The notes beneath the pieces were generated by a model. It had not been told where the DNA came from. It searched no databases and was given only the letters and a program-made list of their open reading frames with translations. From NCBI RefSeq assembly GCF_001667035.1, contig NZ_LZIR01000034.1, positions 1 to 53,204 on the forward strand: a stretch of DNA of 53,204 nt, given 5' to 3'. Positions 25,106 through 35,558 of the stretch are shown in pieces (within the stretch, counting starts at the first letter, position 1; each line of letters starts with the position of its first letter). The position numbers and the translations under genes are program-made. This DNA is from Mycobacterium sp. 852002-51057_SCH5723018 (GTDB lineage: Bacteria > Actinomycetota > Actinomycetes > Mycobacteriales > Mycobacteriaceae).

Positions 25106-26245
25106 GTGGGCATGAACACTGAATTCACGCTCACTCAACGACGCGCCCTCGCGGTCCTCACGCTGTTCGCTCTGCTGTTCAGTGCGTATTTCTTGCGGAA
25201 CTACTTCGTGCTGATCGTGGTGGCCGCGGTCGGCGCGTATTTGTTCACACCACTGTTCAATTGGTTCAACAGACGCCTCGGCACCGGGCTGTCGGTCACC
25301 TGCACGCTGCTGTCGGCGCTGGCCGTCGTCATCGTGCCGGTGGGGCTCCTGGTGGCCCTGGCATTCGTTCAGATATCGCGCATGCTCGACAGCATCGCCG
25401 GATGGGTCAAGACCACCGATCTGAGCGGGCTCGGCGACAAAGCCCTGCATGCGGTCAACGATGTCCTGGCCCGGGTTCCGTTCGTGCACACCACAATAAC
25501 GACGGAGACGCTGCGGAAGGCGATGGTCACGGTGGGGCGCAGCGCCGGTGAATGGCTGCTGCACTTCCTGCAGGGCGCCGTCGGCGGCATCGCCGGCGCC
25601 GTCGCGTCGGCCGTCGTCTTCCTCTACGTCTTCGTCGCGCTGCTCGTGCATCGCGAAAGGGTGCGAACGCTGATCGGCCAGCTCAACCCGCTCGGCGATG
25701 AAGTCACGGAGCTGTACTTGAAGAAGGCCGGGGCGATGGTGCGCGGCACCGTCAGCGGCCAGTTCGTCATCGCGTTATGCCAAGGCGTGGCCGGAGCCGC
25801 CTCCATCTACGTCGCCGGATTCCACCACGGCTTCTTCATCTTCGCGATTGTGCTGACCGCGTTGTCGATCATTCCGCTCGGCAGCGGCATCGTGACGATT
25901 CCGTTCGGCATCGGGATGATCTTCTTCGGCAATGTCGCCGGTGGCGCGTTCGTCGTGCTTTGGCATCTACTGGTGGTCACCAACATCGATAACTTCTTGC
26001 GCCCGATCCTCGTTCCGCGCGACGCACGGCTGAATTCGGCGCTGATGTTGCTGTCGGTGTTCGCGGGCATCGCCATGTTCGGCCCCTGGGGCATCGTGAT
26101 CGGACCGGTGCTGATGATCCTCATCGTCACCACCGTCGACGTCTACCTTGCCGTGTACAAAGGTGTCGAACTCGACGTGCCCGACGAAGAACCCGTCCGC
26201 CGCAGTTGGCTCCCGCGCCGGAAAGCGAAAACGCAAGGGAGCTAA
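25106..26245 (+). CDS. AI-2E family transporter (PerM-like)
   Basis: 379 residues. The GTG start is preferred because GGAGGG lies seven bases upstream; ATG 25112 is the alternative. About eight transmembrane helices are visible: a pair at 15-50, one at 60-85, then a soluble stretch and a C-terminal bundle with the family's conserved GSGIVTIPFGIGMIFFG and DNFLRPILVPRDARLNSALMLLSVFAG fragments. The family exports small molecules or acts in Na+/H+ or envelope homeostasis; substrate unknown. It matches Rv1101c. It converges on the esterase gene with 6 bases between stops. Confidence 0.88.
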   Translation: MGMNTEFTLTQRRALAVLTLFALLFSAYFLRNYFVLIVVAAVGAYLFTPLFNWFNRRLGTGLSVTCTLLSALAVVIVPVGLLVALAFVQISRMLDSIAGWVKTTDLSGLGDKALHAVNDVLARVPFVHTTITTETLRKAMVTVGRSAGEWLLHFLQGAVGGIAGAVASAVVFLYVFVALLVHRERVRTLIGQLNPLGDEVTELYLKKAGAMVRGTVSGQFVIALCQGVAGAASIYVAGFHHGFFIFAIVLTALSIIPLGSGIVTIPFGIGMIFFGNVAGGAFVVLWHLLVVTNIDNFLRPILVPRDARLNSALMLLSVFAGIAMFGPWGIVIGPVLMILIVTTVDVYLAVYKGVELDVPDEEPVRRSWLPRRKAKTQGS

Positions 26246-26251
26246 GGCCGT

Positions 26252-27808
26252 TTACCGGAAGCTCACCATCTCGCTGCCCCAGGCGCCCCGGATTTGCGCG
26301 TCGACGTCGTGGGCGACGGTGTCGCGCTTCCCAATGACCAGGCAGGCGCGATCGGCCTCCCGATAGGGCGCCCAGTCCGGCGCGCCGGCCGGGCCCGCGG
26401 GCTTGGCGTGCGTGGCGAAGTTGATCCACCTGGTGCGCACCCTCTTTGAGACCGCCTTCGCGGTTTTGGCGCCGCCGAGCTTCAACGTCGGATCCTTCGG
26501 CGCGCCGAGATTGCCCCACACGTAAGGCAATTCGGTGGCGTGGGCGGCGCGGACCTGCAGCAACTTCAACAACGGCGTAGCGTAGTCGAACCGGTACAGA
26601 TAGACCGGTGCCACCCCGCTGTGTCCCTCGGCCAGCCACACCGACGGCATCCGGAACCCGACGTCGGTGGCGATGCTCAAAGAGCGTGCCCTGCGCCGCG
26701 ATCGCGAATACGCCGACCCGATCTGCTCCGGGCTGGGCAGCTGCAGGTCGGGCTGCTCGGCGGCGATCTGGGTGAACATCGACGTCAGCGCGTTCGGGGT
26801 GATCGGCATCAACGGCGATCTCATCAACCGGAACAGCGCCGCCTCGTGCTTGTTGGTGCCGATGATCAGCGGGACCGGATGGGAGCGCCCCTGTTGCGCC
26901 AGCTTGACCGGGTAGTCGTGCAGCAGATCGCCGTCGACGATGGGGACGAACGCGAGTGTGCCCGGGTTGCGCACGGGCACCTCGTCGAACACCCGCTGCG
27001 ACGCCGCCAGGATCGCCGCGATCGGCACGTCGACCAACCGGTCCGCGTCCGACGGCGTCATCGCCAGCTTGTCGAGAAGGCTCACCGCGACGCGGCGCGC
27101 CCGTTCTCGGTCGTACACCGATGTGGCCGGCGAGCTTTGGGCGATCGCGGCGGCGAACAGTCCCTCGGCGGCCGGGGCGGCGAGCAGGCTGGTGACAATC
27201 CCCGCACCCGCGGATTCCCCGAACAGCGTGACCCGCCGCGGGTCGCCGCCGAACGCCGCGATGTTGTCGCGCACCCAGCGCAGCGCCGCCAGCACGTCGT
27301 GCAGACCGGTGTTCGAGTCGAAGCGCCGCCGCGCGGTGTCGAACGACGACAAATCCAGAAAGCCCAGCGCGCCGAGCCGATAGTTGACGGTGACCACCAC
27401 CACCTCACCGCCGCCGACCAACCTGCGCCCGTCGTAGAGCGCCTGGCTGGCCGATCCCAGCACGTAGGCTCCGCCATGCAGCCAGACCATCACCGGTTTC
27501 GCGTCGCCGGGTTCGGTGTCCGACGACGCCCAGACGTTCAGCCTCAGGCAGTCTTCGCCCTGCGTCGCCCCCAGGTCCAAGGGCATCGTCGGGAAAGACG
27601 GTTGCGGGCAGGCCGGCCCAAAATTGGTGGCATCGGCGACCTCGGTCCAACGTTGCGGCGGCTGCGGCACCCGGAAACGCAGCTCACCGACGGGCGGCGC
27701 CGCGTACCGAATGCCCTTCCAGGCCTTGACATGTCCCCCTGACCAGGCCGCGTCGGCGCCGCGGACCGGGCCGTAGCTGGTTACGACCACGTGGTTGTCG
27801 ATCGCCAT
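26252..27808 (-). CDS. Type B carboxylesterase (para-nitrobenzyl esterase-like), intact
   Basis: 518 residues, full length for the family. EDCLRLNVW (85-93), the HGGAY oxyanion loop (111-115), the nucleophile motif FGESAGAG with Ser199 and the late HATELPYVWGN segment with the catalytic His are all present. It would hydrolyse carboxylic esters; no signal peptide is seen. In M. tuberculosis I recall two adjacent fragments, Rv1104 and Rv1105, annotated as pieces of such an esterase, so this is the undamaged form. It starts 7 bases after the dienelactone hydrolase gene, in one operon. Confidence 0.9.
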   Translation of the reverse strand: MAIDNHVVVTSYGPVRGADAAWSGGHVKAWKGIRYAAPPVGELRFRVPQPPQRWTEVADATNFGPACPQPSFPTMPLDLGATQGEDCLRLNVWASSDTEPGDAKPVMVWLHGGAYVLGSASQALYDGRRLVGGGEVVVVTVNYRLGALGFLDLSSFDTARRRFDSNTGLHDVLAALRWVRDNIAAFGGDPRRVTLFGESAGAGIVTSLLAAPAAEGLFAAAIAQSSPATSVYDRERARRVAVSLLDKLAMTPSDADRLVDVPIAAILAASQRVFDEVPVRNPGTLAFVPIVDGDLLHDYPVKLAQQGRSHPVPLIIGTNKHEAALFRLMRSPLMPITPNALTSMFTQIAAEQPDLQLPSPEQIGSAYSRSRRRARSLSIATDVGFRMPSVWLAEGHSGVAPVYLYRFDYATPLLKLLQVRAAHATELPYVWGNLGAPKDPTLKLGGAKTAKAVSKRVRTRWINFATHAKPAGPAGAPDWAPYREADRACLVIGKRDTVAHDVDAQIRGAWGSEMVSFR

Positions 27809-27815
27809 GCCGGCC

Positions 27816-28613
27816 CTAATTCAGCCGCACGGTGAGGAATTCCACTACCCGCTTGCGGGCCTCGTAGGCCGGCTGCCCATCGACCTCGCGGACCTCGTCG
27901 GTCAGCACCGAGTGCGCCCTCTTGCCGAAGCCGCCCTCGTTGCCGGGGCCCGAGTCGATCTCGATGACTTCGAATGCGTCGCCGAGCCGCTCCTTGAGCG
28001 CGGCGAACCGTTCCCGCGGCACGATGTTGTCCGCGCTGAACCGCAACCCCATGGCGCACAGGCCGTCGTTGGCGCAGCGCTCGGCGACGGTGGCCAGTTC
28101 GGCCTCACTCAGTCCCGGATCGGCACGTCGCGCACGGCCCAAGGGCAGCGGCACCGACGGCTGGCTGAGCACCGGGGCCAGCACGCTGTCGTCCACCGCG
28201 GCGGCCAGCGCGAAGCCGCCGGTGAAGCACTGCCCGATGACGCCGACGCCCTTGCCCGGAGTGGACGCGTTGAGGTCGCGCGCCAGCGCGCGCAGGAACA
28301 ACGACACCGGCCGCTGCTTGTTGGTCGCGAAGGCCGCGAATTCCCTTGCGACGCAAGCCCGGGCGATGGCTGCCGCGGTGTAGCCGACCGTCGCAGGCCT
28401 GCCGGGCTCGCCGAAGAGCGAAGGGATGGCGACGGTGAAGCCGTTGTCCACCAGGTGATTACCCAGGCCCAGTACGCCGGGATGGATGCCGGGGATCTCC
28501 GGGATCAGCACCACCCCCGGGCCGCCGCCCTTGCGGTAGACGTCGTGGGTGTAGCCGCCGCCGGTGAACGGGGCCGCAGACCATCCGGACAGGTCGGTTT
28601 CGGGTGCGGTCAC
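27816..28613 (-). CDS. Dienelactone hydrolase family protein
   Basis: 265 residues from GTG 28613 with AAGGGAGAG upstream. The fold is alpha/beta hydrolase with a Cys nucleophile: GQCFTGG (Cys129), plus Glu39 in LIPEIPGIHP, and late Asp and His (RFSADNIVP, KRAHSV) completing a Cys-His-Asp triad. It would open lactones such as dienelactone or act on other small esters or thioesters. First gene of a two-gene operon with the carboxylesterase. Confidence 0.85.
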   Translation of the reverse strand: MTAPETDLSGWSAAPFTGGGYTHDVYRKGGGPGVVLIPEIPGIHPGVLGLGNHLVDNGFTVAIPSLFGEPGRPATVGYTAAAIARACVAREFAAFATNKQRPVSLFLRALARDLNASTPGKGVGVIGQCFTGGFALAAAVDDSVLAPVLSQPSVPLPLGRARRADPGLSEAELATVAERCANDGLCAMGLRFSADNIVPRERFAALKERLGDAFEVIEIDSGPGNEGGFGKRAHSVLTDEVREVDGQPAYEARKRVVEFLTVRLN

Positions 28614-28637
28614 GCTCTCCCTTTCTTCGAGCCTTCT

Positions 28638-29312
28638 TCAGCGTCCAGGTAGGGGCGGCTGCGATTGCGTCGCCGACGCCAGCGTACGGAACTGTTCGGT
28701 GCTGCCAGCGCCGGTGATCGCGATCTGCGTGGCCCCGACCGGGCCGGCCAGCCGGGTGGTCCATATCGGCTCGGCGTCGGCGCCGCTGTCACCGGCACCG
28801 CGATAGACGACCCAGTGGGTGCCGTCGACGTCGACCGCCCCGGTCGGATAGGCCGACGGATGGATCGAGGCGACCAGCTTGTCCTCGTCGGCGTTGCTCT
28901 GGGTCAGGCTCAGGTACATGCCCGTTGGGCTGAGGTATCCCACGGTGGAGGTGGCCGCGTCCAGCCGTTGGCCGGTCGCGGGGTCGGTGCGGCCATTCTG
29001 GATGCCGCCGCGGCCGCCGGAGTTGGCCTGCCAGCCCGCGGGTAGGCGGGGCAACCGGACCGGGAAGCCCAGCGTCTGGGCGTCGGCGCGCAAGGCCGCC
29101 GCCGCGTCGTAGGACGGGACCACGCCCTTGTCCGTCCCACCGGGCTGGAACGAACACATCCCGACCAGCCCCGCCAGCACGATGCAGCCCACCACCAGCG
29201 GGATGAGGGACCAGAACATGTCGCGGCCGTCCTGCAGCAAGCGCGGCTTGGCCGGTCTGGGCACAGGAGCCGGCTCGCCCGCCTCGGCGTAAGGTTGCGG
29301 CTCCTCGGTCAT
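28638..29312 (-). CDS. DUF4245 membrane-anchored protein (Rv1100-like)
   Basis: 224 residues from ATG 29312. A Pro-rich cytosolic N-terminus is followed by a single helix at about 34-53 ([19 protein letters not shown]), so residues from about 55 on are outside the membrane. The extracytoplasmic part holds [38 protein letters not shown] sequence typical of DUF4245. No enzymatic motif. The gene is divergent from glpX. Function unknown. Confidence 0.85.
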   Translation of the reverse strand: MTEEPQPYAEAGEPAPVPRPAKPRLLQDGRDMFWSLIPLVVGCIVLAGLVGMCSFQPGGTDKGVVPSYDAAAALRADAQTLGFPVRLPRLPAGWQANSGGRGGIQNGRTDPATGQRLDAATSTVGYLSPTGMYLSLTQSNADEDKLVASIHPSAYPTGAVDVDGTHWVVYRGAGDSGADAEPIWTTRLAGPVGATQIAITGAGSTEQFRTLASATQSQPPLPGR

Positions 29313-29392
29313 CCCCCGAGTATCCCAGCCGGCCGTCACCCGCCACAGCCCAGCTCCAGCGCACCGATGCGCTTCTGGGACAATCAGCAACC

Positions 29393-30463
29393 ATGACAGC
29401 TGAGGGTGACCGCTCACCCGGACCCCGTTCGTCGCCGGCGCGGTCGCGCGGTGAAGCCCCGGACCGCAACCTGGCCCTGGAGCTGGTCCGGGTCACCGAA
29501 GCCGGTGCCATGGCAGCCGGCCGCTGGGTGGGCCGCGGTGACAAGGAGGGCGGCGACGGCGCGGCCGTCGACGCCATGCGCGAGCTGGTCAATTCGGTGT
29601 CGATGCGCGGAGTGGTCGTCATCGGCGAGGGCGAGAAGGACAACGCGCCGATGCTCTACAACGGCGAGGTGGTCGGCAACGGCGACGGCCCCGATTGCGA
29701 CTTCGCCGTCGACCCCGTCGACGGCACCACGCTGATGAGTAAGGGCATGCCCAACGCCATCTCGGTGCTGGCGGTGGCCGACCGGGGCGCGATGTTCGAC
29801 CCGTCCGCGGTGTTCTACATGAACAAGATCGCCGTCGGGCCTGAGGCCGCGGACGTGCTCGACATCACCGCGCCGATCGCCGAGAACATTCGGGCCGTCG
29901 CCAAGGTCAAGGCGTTGTCGGTCCGCGACATGACCGTGTGCATCCTGGACCGGCCGCGGCACGCCCAGCTGATCGAGGACGTCCGGGCGACCGGAGCCCG
30001 CATCCGGCTGATCACCGACGGCGACGTGGCCGGCGCCATCTCCGCCTGCCGCTACCTGTCGGGCACCGACATGCTGGCCGGCATCGGCGGCACGCCGGAG
30101 GGCATCATCGCCGCGGCAGCGATCCGCTGCATGGGCGGCGCCATCCAGGCGCAGCTGGCGCCGAAGGACGACGAGGAGCGCCAGAAGGCCATCGACGCCG
30201 GCTACGACCTCGACCAGGTGCTCACCACCGAGGACCTGGTCTCCGGTGACAACGTCTTCTTCTGTGCCACCGGCGTCACCAACGGGGACCTGCTCAAGGG
30301 CGTGCAGTACTACCCCGGCGGGTGCACCACGCAGTCGATCGTGATGCGGTCGAAGTCGGGCACCGTCCGCATGATCGAGGCCTACCACCGGTTGTCCAAG
30401 CTCAACGAATATTCCGCCATCGACTTCACCGGCGACAGCTCTGCCGCATATCCCCTGCCCTGA
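29393..30463 (+). CDS. glpX: Class II fructose-1,6-bisphosphatase
   Basis: 356 residues. The metal and phosphate motifs IGEGEKD (78-83 region), [10 protein letters not shown] (DPVDGTT at 107-113) and [20 protein letters not shown] identify the GlpX class. It hydrolyses fructose 1,6-bisphosphate to fructose 6-phosphate in gluconeogenesis, the only such enzyme type in mycobacteria as far as I know. The extra N-terminal ~30 residues before [10 protein letters not shown] are low-complexity; a later start is conceivable, but ATG 29393 is the only clear one. It heads a glpX-fum-Rv1097c operon. Confidence 0.94.
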   Translation: MTAEGDRSPGPRSSPARSRGEAPDRNLALELVRVTEAGAMAAGRWVGRGDKEGGDGAAVDAMRELVNSVSMRGVVVIGEGEKDNAPMLYNGEVVGNGDGPDCDFAVDPVDGTTLMSKGMPNAISVLAVADRGAMFDPSAVFYMNKIAVGPEAADVLDITAPIAENIRAVAKVKALSVRDMTVCILDRPRHAQLIEDVRATGARIRLITDGDVAGAISACRYLSGTDMLAGIGGTPEGIIAAAAIRCMGGAIQAQLAPKDDEERQKAIDAGYDLDQVLTTEDLVSGDNVFFCATGVTNGDLLKGVQYYPGGCTTQSIVMRSKSGTVRMIEAYHRLSKLNEYSAIDFTGDSSAAYPLP

Positions 30464-30490
30464 CCCATCCCAACCAAGGAAGCCCGATCT

Positions 30491-31915
<1,425 letters not shown>

Positions 31916-31929
31916 AACCGGAGGACTAG

Positions 31930-31950
31930 ATGACGGTGGTTCAACGATGA
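31930..31950 (+). other. Six-codon leader ORF coupled to the Rv1097c-like gene
   Basis: GGAGGA (31920-31925) is followed by ATG 31930 and a frame reading MTVVQR, ending in a TGA at 31948-31950 that overlaps the next gene's ATG (31947) as ATGA. The next gene has no other ribosome-binding site, so ribosomes may reach it by finishing this mini-ORF. Confidence 0.5.
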
Positions 31951-32963
31951 CGACTCCGCCCGGGGGTCCCTACGGTCAGGATCCCTACGGCGCCAATCCC
32001 TATGGCCAGGGCCAATATTGGGGTGGCCAGCCGCAGGGCCCGCCGCAGGGCGGCCAACCGCAGGGCCCGCCGCCCGGCGGCGGCTACCCGTACCCGCCAC
32101 CGGGCGGTCCCTACGGCACTCCCCAAGGCGCGCCGAATCCCTATGCGCCGGGCGGCTACCCGCCTCCGGGCCAGCAGTTCCCCCCGCCGGGCCAGCAGGT
32201 GCCCCCGGGGTGGCCGGGTGGGCCGTACCCGCCCGGGCCGCCGCCGGGCGGACCCCGCTCGAAGGCGCCGTGGTTTATCCTGGCCGGCCTGGCGGTGCTC
32301 GGTGTCATCGTTCTGGTGGTGATCCTGGTCATCGGGCTGAGCGGCGGGAACAAGTCGAGCAAGGCCGGGCCGTCGTCTACGACGAGCGCCCCGAGTTCGA
32401 CGTCGCAGCCGAACAATTCGCAGCAGACGGCGACCGGGTGCACGCCCAATGTGTCCGGCGGTGACAAGCCCACCGGGGACACCATCAGCGCGGGCAAGCT
32501 GTCGTTCCCGGCCAGCGCGACGCCTGGCTGGCAAGGCTTTTCCGACGACCAGACCCCCAACCTGATCGGCGCCGTCGGCGTCGGTGCCGAGGTGCCCGGC
32601 GCCAATCAGTGGATGATGCAGGCCGAGGTCGCCGTCACCAACTTCGCCTCCAGCATGGACGTCGGCGCGCAGGCGTCGAAGTTGATGGAGTGCGTGGCCA
32701 CCGGGCCCGGCTACGCGAACGCGACGCCCACGCTGGGCCCGACGAAGACGTCGTCGCTCACTGTCGACGGGGTCAAGGCCGCCCGGGTGGACGCTGACAT
32801 CACGATCGCCGACCCGGCGCGAAACGTCAAGGGCGACTCGGTCGTCATCATCGCGGTCAACACCAAGCCGGTCACCATCTTCATGGGCGCGACGCCGATC
32901 GGCGATGCGGGTTCGGCGGGCATCATCAACAAGGTCATCGGGGCGCTGAAGGTCAGTAAGTAG
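31947..32963 (+). CDS. Gly/Pro-rich single-pass membrane protein (Rv1097c-like)
   Basis: 338 residues. Residues 1-106 form a cytosolic repeat region of Gly, Pro, Gln and Tyr. A helix at about 109-131 is followed by a Ser/Thr/Gly linker and an extracytoplasmic domain of about 190 residues with two Cys (TGCTPNVSG and MECVATGPGY) that could form a disulphide. This layout is common in actinobacteria; the outer domain resembles DUF4333/LpqN-like sensor or chaperone modules only loosely. Third gene of the glpX-fum operon; the end overlaps the convergent cyclase by 11 bases. Confidence 0.85.
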   Translation: MTTPPGGPYGQDPYGANPYGQGQYWGGQPQGPPQGGQPQGPPPGGGYPYPPPGGPYGTPQGAPNPYAPGGYPPPGQQFPPPGQQVPPGWPGGPYPPGPPPGGPRSKAPWFILAGLAVLGVIVLVVILVIGLSGGNKSSKAGPSSTTSAPSSTSQPNNSQQTATGCTPNVSGGDKPTGDTISAGKLSFPASATPGWQGFSDDQTPNLIGAVGVGAEVPGANQWMMQAEVAVTNFASSMDVGAQASKLMECVATGPGYANATPTLGPTKTSSLTVDGVKAARVDADITIADPARNVKGDSVVIIAVNTKPVTIFMGATPIGDAGSAGIINKVIGALKVSK

Positions 32964-34506
32964 CCGGGCCCGCCGGCGCCGAGACGTGGGTGGCTTCGGA
33001 GCGCCCGCGCAGCACGGTGGAATAGCATTCGGCCCAGTGCGACCGCTCGGCCTCGTCGGCCCGGTCGATGGAGGCCGCCGAGCACAGGATTCGCCGGTCG
33101 GCGGTCTTAGCGAGGTCGGCCAGCCGCGCGGCCTCGTTGACCGCGTCGCCGATCACCGTGTACTCGTAGCGGTTTTCCGCGCCGACGTTGCCGGCGAAGA
33201 CCCGGCCCGCCGAGACACCGATGCCGAAATCTACCGGCAAGCGCCGCAACTGGGTGCCCAACGCACGCGCGGTCGCCAGCGCCGCGGATGCCGGTTCGCT
33301 GATGCGCAGCGGCGCCCCGAAGACGGCCAGCACCGCGTCGCCGGCGAATTTGTTGATCAGCCCGTTGTTTTGGTCGACGGCGTCGACGACGATGCGGAAA
33401 AAGTCGTTAAGCACCTCGGCAACCTCTTGCGGGGGGCGGCTTTCCGCGAGCTGCGTCGAACCCACCAGGTCGATGAACAAAACGGCCGCCTCGAGCACAT
33501 CCCCGGACAGCGACGCGCCCTCCTGAATGGCGCGCTGGGCGACGTCCGTTCCGACGTGTCGTCCGAATAGATCCCGCAGCCGGTCCCGTTCGGCGAGGCC
33601 AGTGACCATGCGGTTGAATCCCATTTGCAGGCGCCCGATTTGGGAACGTTCGTAGGCGCCGACATAAGTTTCCATGCGGCCGTGCTCGACCTCTGCCATC
33701 GCGTCGACGACCTCGCAGAGCGGATCGGAAATCGATCGCGAGGTCAGGAGCATCGTCGGCAGCCCAAGCAGCAGCGCCGCCAGCGACACCACCAGCACGG
33801 GCGCGTCGAGCGAGGCGGATCTCTGGATCAACCACCCGTGCGAGCGAAGAACGACGAAGGTCGCGATCAACCCGATGGGAAGCGCGCTGCATATGAACCA
33901 CAGCAGGACCAGCCTGGCGTAGACGCCGGGCACCGCCAGCCGGGGCTCGCGACCCCGCGTGGCGGCACCCATGATCGGGCGCAGCGTGCGCTGCCCGAGC
34001 AGCATCCCGATGCCGGCGGCGCCCGGTCCGCCCAGCACCACGCCGAGCAGGAGTGGCAGCAGCAGCTGCGTGCCGCCGGCCAGATTCAGCGCCGCGAAGA
34101 CGGCCCCCACCACTCCCCAGGCCCCGAGGAGGATCGCCGACTGGCGTCCGGGCATCTTCATCGCCGCTTGCCGTTGCTCGTCGGTCGGTTCGTCCCCGGC
34201 GACGTACCAGCGCAGCGTGGGCGCCAGGTTCAGGACGCCACCCACCGCGACGCCTGCCATGCCCAACGCGACCAGCGCCAGCACCGCAACCGTGTTCTTC
34301 TCCACGAAATCGGTGCTGACCGCGACCGACGTGTGGCCCCGAAGCGGGATCAGGATCGCGGCCGCGTCGATGACGGCCACGATGTAGGCGATGTCGAGGG
34401 CCGCCGCGTATTCAATGGACAACCTGCGCGCGGACTTTCGTTTCCCCGCAGCGTCGGCGCGTGATCGTGAGGGGGCCCATGCGCGAAGCCATTCGGCCTT
34501 GATCAC
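32953..34506 (-). CDS. Six-helix HAMP-linked class III adenylate cyclase
   Basis: 517 residues. Six transmembrane helices (about 37-55, 72-92, 122-142, 146-170, 196-220, 236-256) lead into a HAMP segment (~255-310) and a C-terminal cyclase domain. All canonical residues are visible: Asp346 and Asp390 for metals, Lys386 and Asp454 for adenine, Asn457 and Arg461 for the transition state. The architecture is that of Rv1318c-Rv1320c and Rv3645. It makes cAMP in response to an unknown membrane signal. GTG 34506 has no Shine-Dalgarno but TACCGT six bases upstream, supporting a leaderless start. I do not recall a cyclase here in M. tuberculosis. Confidence 0.92.
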   Translation of the reverse strand: MIKAEWLRAWAPSRSRADAAGKRKSARRLSIEYAAALDIAYIVAVIDAAAILIPLRGHTSVAVSTDFVEKNTVAVLALVALGMAGVAVGGVLNLAPTLRWYVAGDEPTDEQRQAAMKMPGRQSAILLGAWGVVGAVFAALNLAGGTQLLLPLLLGVVLGGPGAAGIGMLLGQRTLRPIMGAATRGREPRLAVPGVYARLVLLWFICSALPIGLIATFVVLRSHGWLIQRSASLDAPVLVVSLAALLLGLPTMLLTSRSISDPLCEVVDAMAEVEHGRMETYVGAYERSQIGRLQMGFNRMVTGLAERDRLRDLFGRHVGTDVAQRAIQEGASLSGDVLEAAVLFIDLVGSTQLAESRPPQEVAEVLNDFFRIVVDAVDQNNGLINKFAGDAVLAVFGAPLRISEPASAALATARALGTQLRRLPVDFGIGVSAGRVFAGNVGAENRYEYTVIGDAVNEAARLADLAKTADRRILCSAASIDRADEAERSHWAECYSTVLRGRSEATHVSAPAGPATY

Positions 34507-34512
34507 CCTCTA

Positions 34513-34518
34513 ACGGTA
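34513..34518 (-). promoter_or_regulatory. Predicted -10 box of the HAMP cyclase
   Basis: TACCGT (minus strand) lies six bases before GTG 34506; no ribosome-binding site is present at a usable distance. Confidence 0.45.
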
Positions 34519-34542
34519 ACCGTGGGTAGGCCCGACTTCGTG

Positions 34543-35418
34543 CTACGCCCCGTTGTTCGGCCCGCCCGAGTTCTGGCCCGGAATGTCGGTGATCGGAAAG
34601 TTGGGCATCGGCCTGGGCGAGGACGTGTTGGGCAACGACGGGATCTCGCTGGCCGGAATGTCGTGGAGTTGGTTGGCGGGGGGCCCGTTGTCGCGGCCGC
34701 CGTAACTGCTGCCGGGCGCGCGCGGTCCCAGCAGTTCGCTGACCGTCACCAGGCGGTAGCCGTTGGCCTTGAGCACCGGGATGAACTGGTACACCAGGTC
34801 GACCGTGCTCGAGTAGGTGTCATGGAACAACACCACCGAGCCCGGCTTGATGTACGTCATCAGCATGTACCGCGTCGCGGCGGTGTTGGCGTCGTTGATC
34901 CAGTCGAAAGGGATGACATCCCAAAGGATTTCGGCCAGCCCAAACTTGCCCGCGGTCTGGCGCACCATCGGGTCGGACAGCCCACCGGCGGGACGCCACA
35001 GCGACGGCGCCTTGCCGGTCGCGGCGGTGATCGCGTCGTTGGCGCGCGAGAACTGGCCGGCGATGTCCTCGGGCGGGATCGTCGTCATGTTTGGGTGTTC
35101 CCACGTGTGGTTGCCGTACTCCATGCCGGCGTCGGCGATGCGCTTGGCGCCCGCCGGGTTGGCGGCGACCTTGTTGCCGATCAGGAAGAACGTGGCCTTC
35201 GCGTCGGCGTCCTTCAGAACCTGCAGCAGCCGGTCGGTGTAGGGCCCCGGGCCGTCGTCGAACGTCAGCGCGACGCACTTGACCACCGCGCAGCTGAGGT
35301 TGTCCGCGCGCGTCACGTGACCGGTGAGCCCGCCGATCACCAGCACCGCGGCGGCCGCCACGACACCCAAAACGGTCCGCCAATAGCGCCAGGCCTGGCT
35401 ATCGGGTCGTTTCGGCAC
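34543..35418 (-). CDS. Polysaccharide deacetylase (NodB/CE4), exported
   Basis: 291 residues from GTG 35418. The N-terminal membrane helix (about 13-33) is an uncleaved or cleaved signal. The NodB domain has TFDDGP (Asp54/Asp55), HTWEHP with metal ligands His104 and His108, the RPAGG motif and a late VLFHDT with the catalytic His. The tail is Pro/Asn-rich. It matches Rv1096, described as a peptidoglycan N-deacetylase linked to lysozyme resistance. TAGGCT six bases before the GTG points to a leaderless transcript. Confidence 0.92.
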   Translation of the reverse strand: MPKRPDSQAWRYWRTVLGVVAAAAVLVIGGLTGHVTRADNLSCAVVKCVALTFDDGPGPYTDRLLQVLKDADAKATFFLIGNKVAANPAGAKRIADAGMEYGNHTWEHPNMTTIPPEDIAGQFSRANDAITAATGKAPSLWRPAGGLSDPMVRQTAGKFGLAEILWDVIPFDWINDANTAATRYMLMTYIKPGSVVLFHDTYSSTVDLVYQFIPVLKANGYRLVTVSELLGPRAPGSSYGGRDNGPPANQLHDIPASEIPSLPNTSSPRPMPNFPITDIPGQNSGGPNNGA

Positions 35419-35424
35419 GTGGGC

Positions 35425-35430
35425 AGCCTA
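35425..35430 (-). promoter_or_regulatory. Predicted -10 box of the polysaccharide deacetylase
   Basis: TAGGCT (minus strand) six bases before GTG 35418, no Shine-Dalgarno; fits a leaderless start. Confidence 0.45.
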
Positions 35431-35465
35431 CCCGCGATCGAGGGTGCGACCTTGGTGTCGAGTGT

Positions 35466-35558
35466 GCACTGAGGGCTTTCAGTGGGCGTACCGGGCGGGA
35501 TCCGCGCGATTTTCCCGCCCTGGAAGCACTCTCAACGCCGAGGAAGCACACTCAGTGC
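35466..35558 (-). terminator. Nested inverted repeats after phoH2
   Basis: GGGCGGGA (35493-35500) pairs perfectly with TCCCGCCC (35513-35520) around a 12-base loop containing TTT. An outer pair GCACTGAG (35466-35473) matches CTCAGTGC (35551-35558), the latter overlapping the phoH2 stop. Position fits a terminator of phoH2 reading leftwards. Confidence 0.5.

Noticed and set aside
29393..30388. Minus-strand open frame opposite glpX
   Set aside because: Asp/His/Gly/Val-rich mirror of GC-biased codons with no motif, while glpX on the plus strand is unambiguous.
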